A DNA stretch of 64,000 nt from CAVSRC01 sp963782045. Its GTDB lineage: Bacteria > Pseudomonadota > Alphaproteobacteria > Rhizobiales > Kaistiaceae. The notes beneath the pieces were generated by a model. The model was not told the DNA's origin and did no database searches. It saw only the letters and a program-made list of their open reading frames with translations. The stretch lies in the NCBI GenBank assembly GCA_963782045.1, contig CAWAIR010000006.1:434001-498000 (forward strand), written 5' to 3'. Positions 61,010 to 64,000 of this stretch are shown piece after piece (the stretch's first letter is position 1; each line of letters opens with the position of its first letter). Made by a program: the position numbers and the translations under genes.

Positions 61010-62616
61010 TCCGCGTCCTTGCTTATGTCGTGGTGGTGTTCGTGGCGGCGGCCGGCTTCGTCTGGCTGGCGGAGCGGCCGGGCCAGCTGCTGATCGACTG
61101 GCAGGGCTACGAGGTCCGCACCTCGGTGATGGTGGCGGTGGTCGCCGCCGCCGTCGTCATCGCGGCGCTCGCCATCCTCGGCGCGCTCATCCGGGCGGTG
61201 GTGCGCACGCCGCAGACCGTCGGCAACTTCTTCGGCGCCCGCCGCCGCGATCGCGGCTACCGGGCGCTGTCGCGCGGCATGATCGCGGTCGGCGCCGGCG
61301 ACACGCGGGCGGCACAGCGGGCGGCGCGCGAATCGCAGCACCTGCTCGGCAAGCAAGAGCCGCTGGTGCTCCTGCTGTCGGCGCAGGCGGCGCAGATCGC
61401 CGGCGACGGCGGCTCGGCGCGCTCCGCCTTCACCGCCCTCACCGAGACCGCCGAGACGCGGGTGCTCGGGCTGCACGGGCTGTTCGTCGAGGCGCGCCGC
61501 GAAGGCGAGCACGCCGCGGCCCGCCATTTCGCCGAGGAGGCGATGCGCATCTCGCCGCGGGTCGCCTGGGCAGGAACGGCGCTGTTCGACTACCAGTGCC
61601 GGGCCGGCGACTGGGACGGCGCGCTGAAGACGCTGGGCCTCAACGCCGATGCCGGCACCATCGACCGCATCCGGGCCGAGCGCCTGCGCGCGGTGCTTCT
61701 CACCGGCCGCGCCATGGAGCTGGAGGCCGGCGCGCCGGATCAGGCGCGGACCATGGCGATGGAGGCGCATCGCCTGGCGGCGGACCTGGTGCCGGCCTCG
61801 GTGACGGCGGCGCGGCTGCTCACCCGCCACGGCGATTTCCGCCGCGCCTCGCGCATCCTCGAAGCGGCGTGGAAGGCCGCGCCTCATCCGGACATCGCCG
61901 CGACCTATGCGGACGTCAGGCCCGGCGATTCGGTGCGCGACCGGCTGAAGCGCGTGCGCAAGCTGGCCGACATGCGCGCCAACCACGCCGAAGGCGCGCT
62001 GGCCGTCGCCCGCGCGGCGATCGACGCCCACGACTGGGCGGAAGCACGCGAAGCGCTGGCCGGGCTCACCGCGGCCCAGCCGAGCGAGAACGTCTGCCTG
62101 CTGATGGCGGAGATCGAGGAAGGCGAGCACGGCGATCACGGCCGGGTGCGCGCCTGGCTGGCGCGGGCGCTCTCCGCCCCGCGCGATCCGGCGTGGATCG
62201 CCGACGGCCGGGTCTTCGCCGGATGGGCGCCGGTGTCGCCGGTCTCCGGCCGCGTCGACGCCTTCGAGTGGAAGGTGCCGGCCGACCGTCTGCCGACCGA
62301 GCGCCAGATGGAGATCGAGGCGTGGGCGAGCGAGAAGGAACCGCCGCCGACGGTGGAGGTGAAGGCGGTGACCGCGGCGCCCGCCGAACCCGCCAAGCCG
62401 GCCGAAGAGCCGGCGGCCGAGCCTGTGCGGGCCGAGCCCCGGGCCGCGGAAAAGCTGGCGGAGCCGGCGGCGGCCGAGACTCGGCCGGAAGCGAAGGCGG
62501 AGGAGCCGAAGCCGGCCGCGGTAAGGGTGGTGCACGAGGACCTGATGCCGCGGGCGCCGGACGATCCCGGCCCGGTCAATCGGGACGAGGAAGACGAGCG
62601 CTACAAGCTCTTCTGA
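61006..62616 (+). CDS. hemY: HemY-like inner-membrane TPR protein
   Basis: A 536-residue HemY_N-family protein (not the protoporphyrinogen oxidase also called HemY). Two N-terminal helices (about 3-20 and 40-62) bracket RPGQLLIDWQGYEVRTSV, the HemY_N signature. A TPR-like helical region (about 85-410) includes ARHFAEEAMRISPRVAWAGTALFDYQCRAGDW. A Pro/Ala/Glu-rich tail ends EDERYKLF. It closes the hemC-hemD-mic60-hemY operon. Its biochemical role in heme synthesis is not known. Confidence 0.9.
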   Translation: MIRVLAYVVVVFVAAAGFVWLAERPGQLLIDWQGYEVRTSVMVAVVAAAVVIAALAILGALIRAVVRTPQTVGNFFGARRRDRGYRALSRGMIAVGAGDTRAAQRAARESQHLLGKQEPLVLLLSAQAAQIAGDGGSARSAFTALTETAETRVLGLHGLFVEARREGEHAAARHFAEEAMRISPRVAWAGTALFDYQCRAGDWDGALKTLGLNADAGTIDRIRAERLRAVLLTGRAMELEAGAPDQARTMAMEAHRLAADLVPASVTAARLLTRHGDFRRASRILEAAWKAAPHPDIAATYADVRPGDSVRDRLKRVRKLADMRANHAEGALAVARAAIDAHDWAEAREALAGLTAAQPSENVCLLMAEIEEGEHGDHGRVRAWLARALSAPRDPAWIADGRVFAGWAPVSPVSGRVDAFEWKVPADRLPTERQMEIEAWASEKEPPPTVEVKAVTAAPAEPAKPAEEPAAEPVRAEPRAAEKLAEPAAAETRPEAKAEEPKPAAVRVVHEDLMPRAPDDPGPVNRDEEDERYKLF

Positions 62617-62662
62617 CCCGTAGCGTGCCTGAACCCCGATGACGGCGTGCCGCCATGCGCGC

Positions 62663-62692
62663 GGGGGCGGTCTTGCGGGAAAGGCCGCCCCC
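62663..62692 (+). terminator. Hairpin after hemY
   Basis: GGGGGCGG (62663-62670) pairs with CCGCCCCC (62685-62692), 46 bp beyond the hemY stop. No T-run follows. It may reduce read-through into leuB. Confidence 0.4.
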
Positions 62693-62742
62693 GGCTAACC
62701 AGCAGGGCACCTTTCTCCTGTTCCTTCTCGCGGAGCCGTCTC

Positions 62743-63852
62743 GTGACCACGCACCACCTCCTCCTCCTGCCCGGCGACGGCATCGGCCCCGAAGTTATGG
62801 CCGAAGTGAAGCGCGCGATCGGCTGGTTCAACCAGGCCGGCGGCGACAGCTTCGACTACGAGGAGGACCTGGTCGGCGGCAGCGCCTACGACGCCCACGG
62901 CCAGGCCGTCTCCGAGGAAACCATGGCCAAGGCGATGGCCGCCGACGCGGTGATCTTCGGTGCGGTGGGCGGACCAAAGTGGGACGGCGTGCCCTACGAG
63001 GTGCGCCCGGAGGCGGGGCTGCTGCGGTTGCGCAAGGACCTCGGGCTGTTCGCCAACCTGCGGCCGGCGATCGTCTACCCAGCGCTGGCCGACGCCTCCT
63101 CGCTGAAGAGAGAGCTGGTCGAGGGGCTCGACATCCTCATCCTGCGCGAGCTCACTGGTGGCGTCTATTTCGGCGAGCCCAAGGAGATCCGCGATCTCGG
63201 CAACGGCCAGAAACGCGCCATCGATACCCAGGTCTACGACACCTACGAGATCGAGCGCATCGCCCGCGCCGCCTTCGAGCTGGCGCGCACGCGTGCCAAC
63301 AAGGTCACCTCGATGGAGAAGCGCAACGTCATGAAGTCGGGCGTGCTATGGAACGAGGTGGTCACCGCCACCCACAAGGCCGGCTACAGCGACGTTAAGC
63401 TCGAACACATGCTGGCCGATGCCGGCGGCATGCAGCTTGTGCGCGCGCCCAAGCAGTTCGACGTCATCGTCACCGACAACCTGTTCGGCGACATGCTCTC
63501 CGACGTCGCCGCGATGCTGACCGGCTCGCTCGGCATGCTGCCGTCGGCATCGCTGGGCGCGCCCGATGCGGTCACCGGCAAGCGGCGGGCGCTCTACGAA
63601 CCGGTGCACGGCTCGGCGCCGGACATCGCCGGCAAGGGGCTGGCCAACCCGATCGCCATGCTCGCCAGCTTCGCCATGGCGCTGCGCTATTCGTTCGGCC
63701 TGACCGAAGCGGCGGACCGGCTGGAGAAGGCGATCTCCGCCGTGCTCGACCGGGGGCTGAGGACCGCCGACATCTGGACGTCGGGCAGCGAGAAGGTCGG
63801 CACCGAGGCGATGGGCAAGGCGGTGGTGGAAGAACTCGGCAAGGCGGCGTGA
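62743..63852 (+). CDS. leuB: 3-isopropylmalate dehydrogenase
   Basis: Third enzyme of leucine synthesis, an NAD-dependent decarboxylating dehydrogenase. The 369-residue product has LLLLPGDGIGPEVMAEV, GAVGGPKWD, LRKDLGLFANLRPA, ILRELTGGVYFGEPK, the VTDNLFGDMLSDVAAMLTGSLGMLPSASLG substrate/metal region, and YEPVHGSAPDIAGKGLANP. GTG 62743 with CGGAG upstream gives the family length, whereas an in-frame ATG at 62647 lies in the hairpin region. Confidence 0.95.
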   Translation: MTTHHLLLLPGDGIGPEVMAEVKRAIGWFNQAGGDSFDYEEDLVGGSAYDAHGQAVSEETMAKAMAADAVIFGAVGGPKWDGVPYEVRPEAGLLRLRKDLGLFANLRPAIVYPALADASSLKRELVEGLDILILRELTGGVYFGEPKEIRDLGNGQKRAIDTQVYDTYEIERIARAAFELARTRANKVTSMEKRNVMKSGVLWNEVVTATHKAGYSDVKLEHMLADAGGMQLVRAPKQFDVIVTDNLFGDMLSDVAAMLTGSLGMLPSASLGAPDAVTGKRRALYEPVHGSAPDIAGKGLANPIAMLASFAMALRYSFGLTEAADRLEKAISAVLDRGLRTADIWTSGSEKVGTEAMGKAVVEELGKAA

Positions 63853-64000
63853 GCGTGACGGCGATGACACGCATCTACGACGATCGTGGCCAGGCGGCGC
63901 GCAACTGGGTGTCGATGGCGATCCTGATCGGGGCCGTGCTGTGGGGGGTGGTGGAAATCGTGCGCGCCGCCACCGGAGCGGCGGACGAGACCGGCTATCT
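63849..64000 (+). CDS. Membrane protein, N-terminal fragment
   Basis: Begins at GTG 63849 (overlapping the leuB stop) or at ATG 63864, and runs off the window. After a polar start (TRIYDDRGQAARNW) comes one hydrophobic helix (VSMAILIGAVLWGVVEIVRA). No family can be assigned from about 50 residues. Confidence 0.5.
   Translation, partial: MSVTAMTRIYDDRGQAARNWVSMAILIGAVLWGVVEIVRAATGAADETGY

Overview
This GC-rich window comes from an alphaproteobacterium, most likely order Hyphomicrobiales (Rhizobiales). The evidence is gene content and order: a rhizobial-type flagellar locus with MotE, MotC and an FtcR/Rem-type regulator, a Rhizobiales Porin_2 protein, and a hemC-hemD-mitofilin-hemY block. I see no tRNA, rRNA, CRISPR array, insertion sequence or prophage.

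Layout. (1) 1-17786: a plus-strand flagellar locus (flgB flgC fliE flgG flgA flgI motE flgH fliL fliP, flagellin, fliF, a fliH-like gene, motB motC fliK, a lytic transglycosylase, a CheY-like receiver and ftcR/rem). It covers the rod, P- and L-rings, MS-ring, export gate, stator accessory proteins, filament and master regulator. Hook genes, flhA/flhB and motA are not here. (2) 17787-26638: a BigR/SqrR-like ArsR regulator, a structured repeat region, glycerol kinase (frameshifted), an M20 deacylase and a dipeptide/oligopeptide ABC transporter whose second permease is badly frameshifted. (3) 26639-34800: small metabolic and accessory genes (BrnA-like antitoxin, gluconokinase, VOC protein, GST, a CoA-ligase/citryl-CoA-lyase-like pair, M48 protease with LemA, a cupin). 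(4) 34827-44829: a surface or glycosylation-like region with a TPR-GT41 protein, a sulfotransferase, a porin and three tandem TPR-glycosyltransferase paralogues. (5) 44884-53581: a minus-strand housekeeping run (purH, heparinase-like, rsmB, htpX, acs) with one plus-strand nuclease-like gene. (6) 53781-64000: EVE protein, SPOR-lytic transglycosylase (frameshifted), tsaD-nudix-gpsA, hemC-hemD-mic60-hemY, leuB and a partial membrane gene.

The most notable observations are these. A perfect TTAA-N7-TTAAC CtrA-type box lies upstream of the flagellar master regulator. A perfect hairpin sits in the flagellin leader. Three copies of a dispersed repeat are present, two of them inverted around a multi-hairpin segment. 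The TPR-glycosyltransferase paralogues show an internal TPR deletion or expansion and near-identical catalytic halves. An orphan CoA-ligase/citryl-CoA-lyase-like operon is present. Single-base indels recur (flgG/flgA, fliK, glpK, dppC, SPOR-SLT), which points to sequencing or assembly error, or to several recent pseudogenes.
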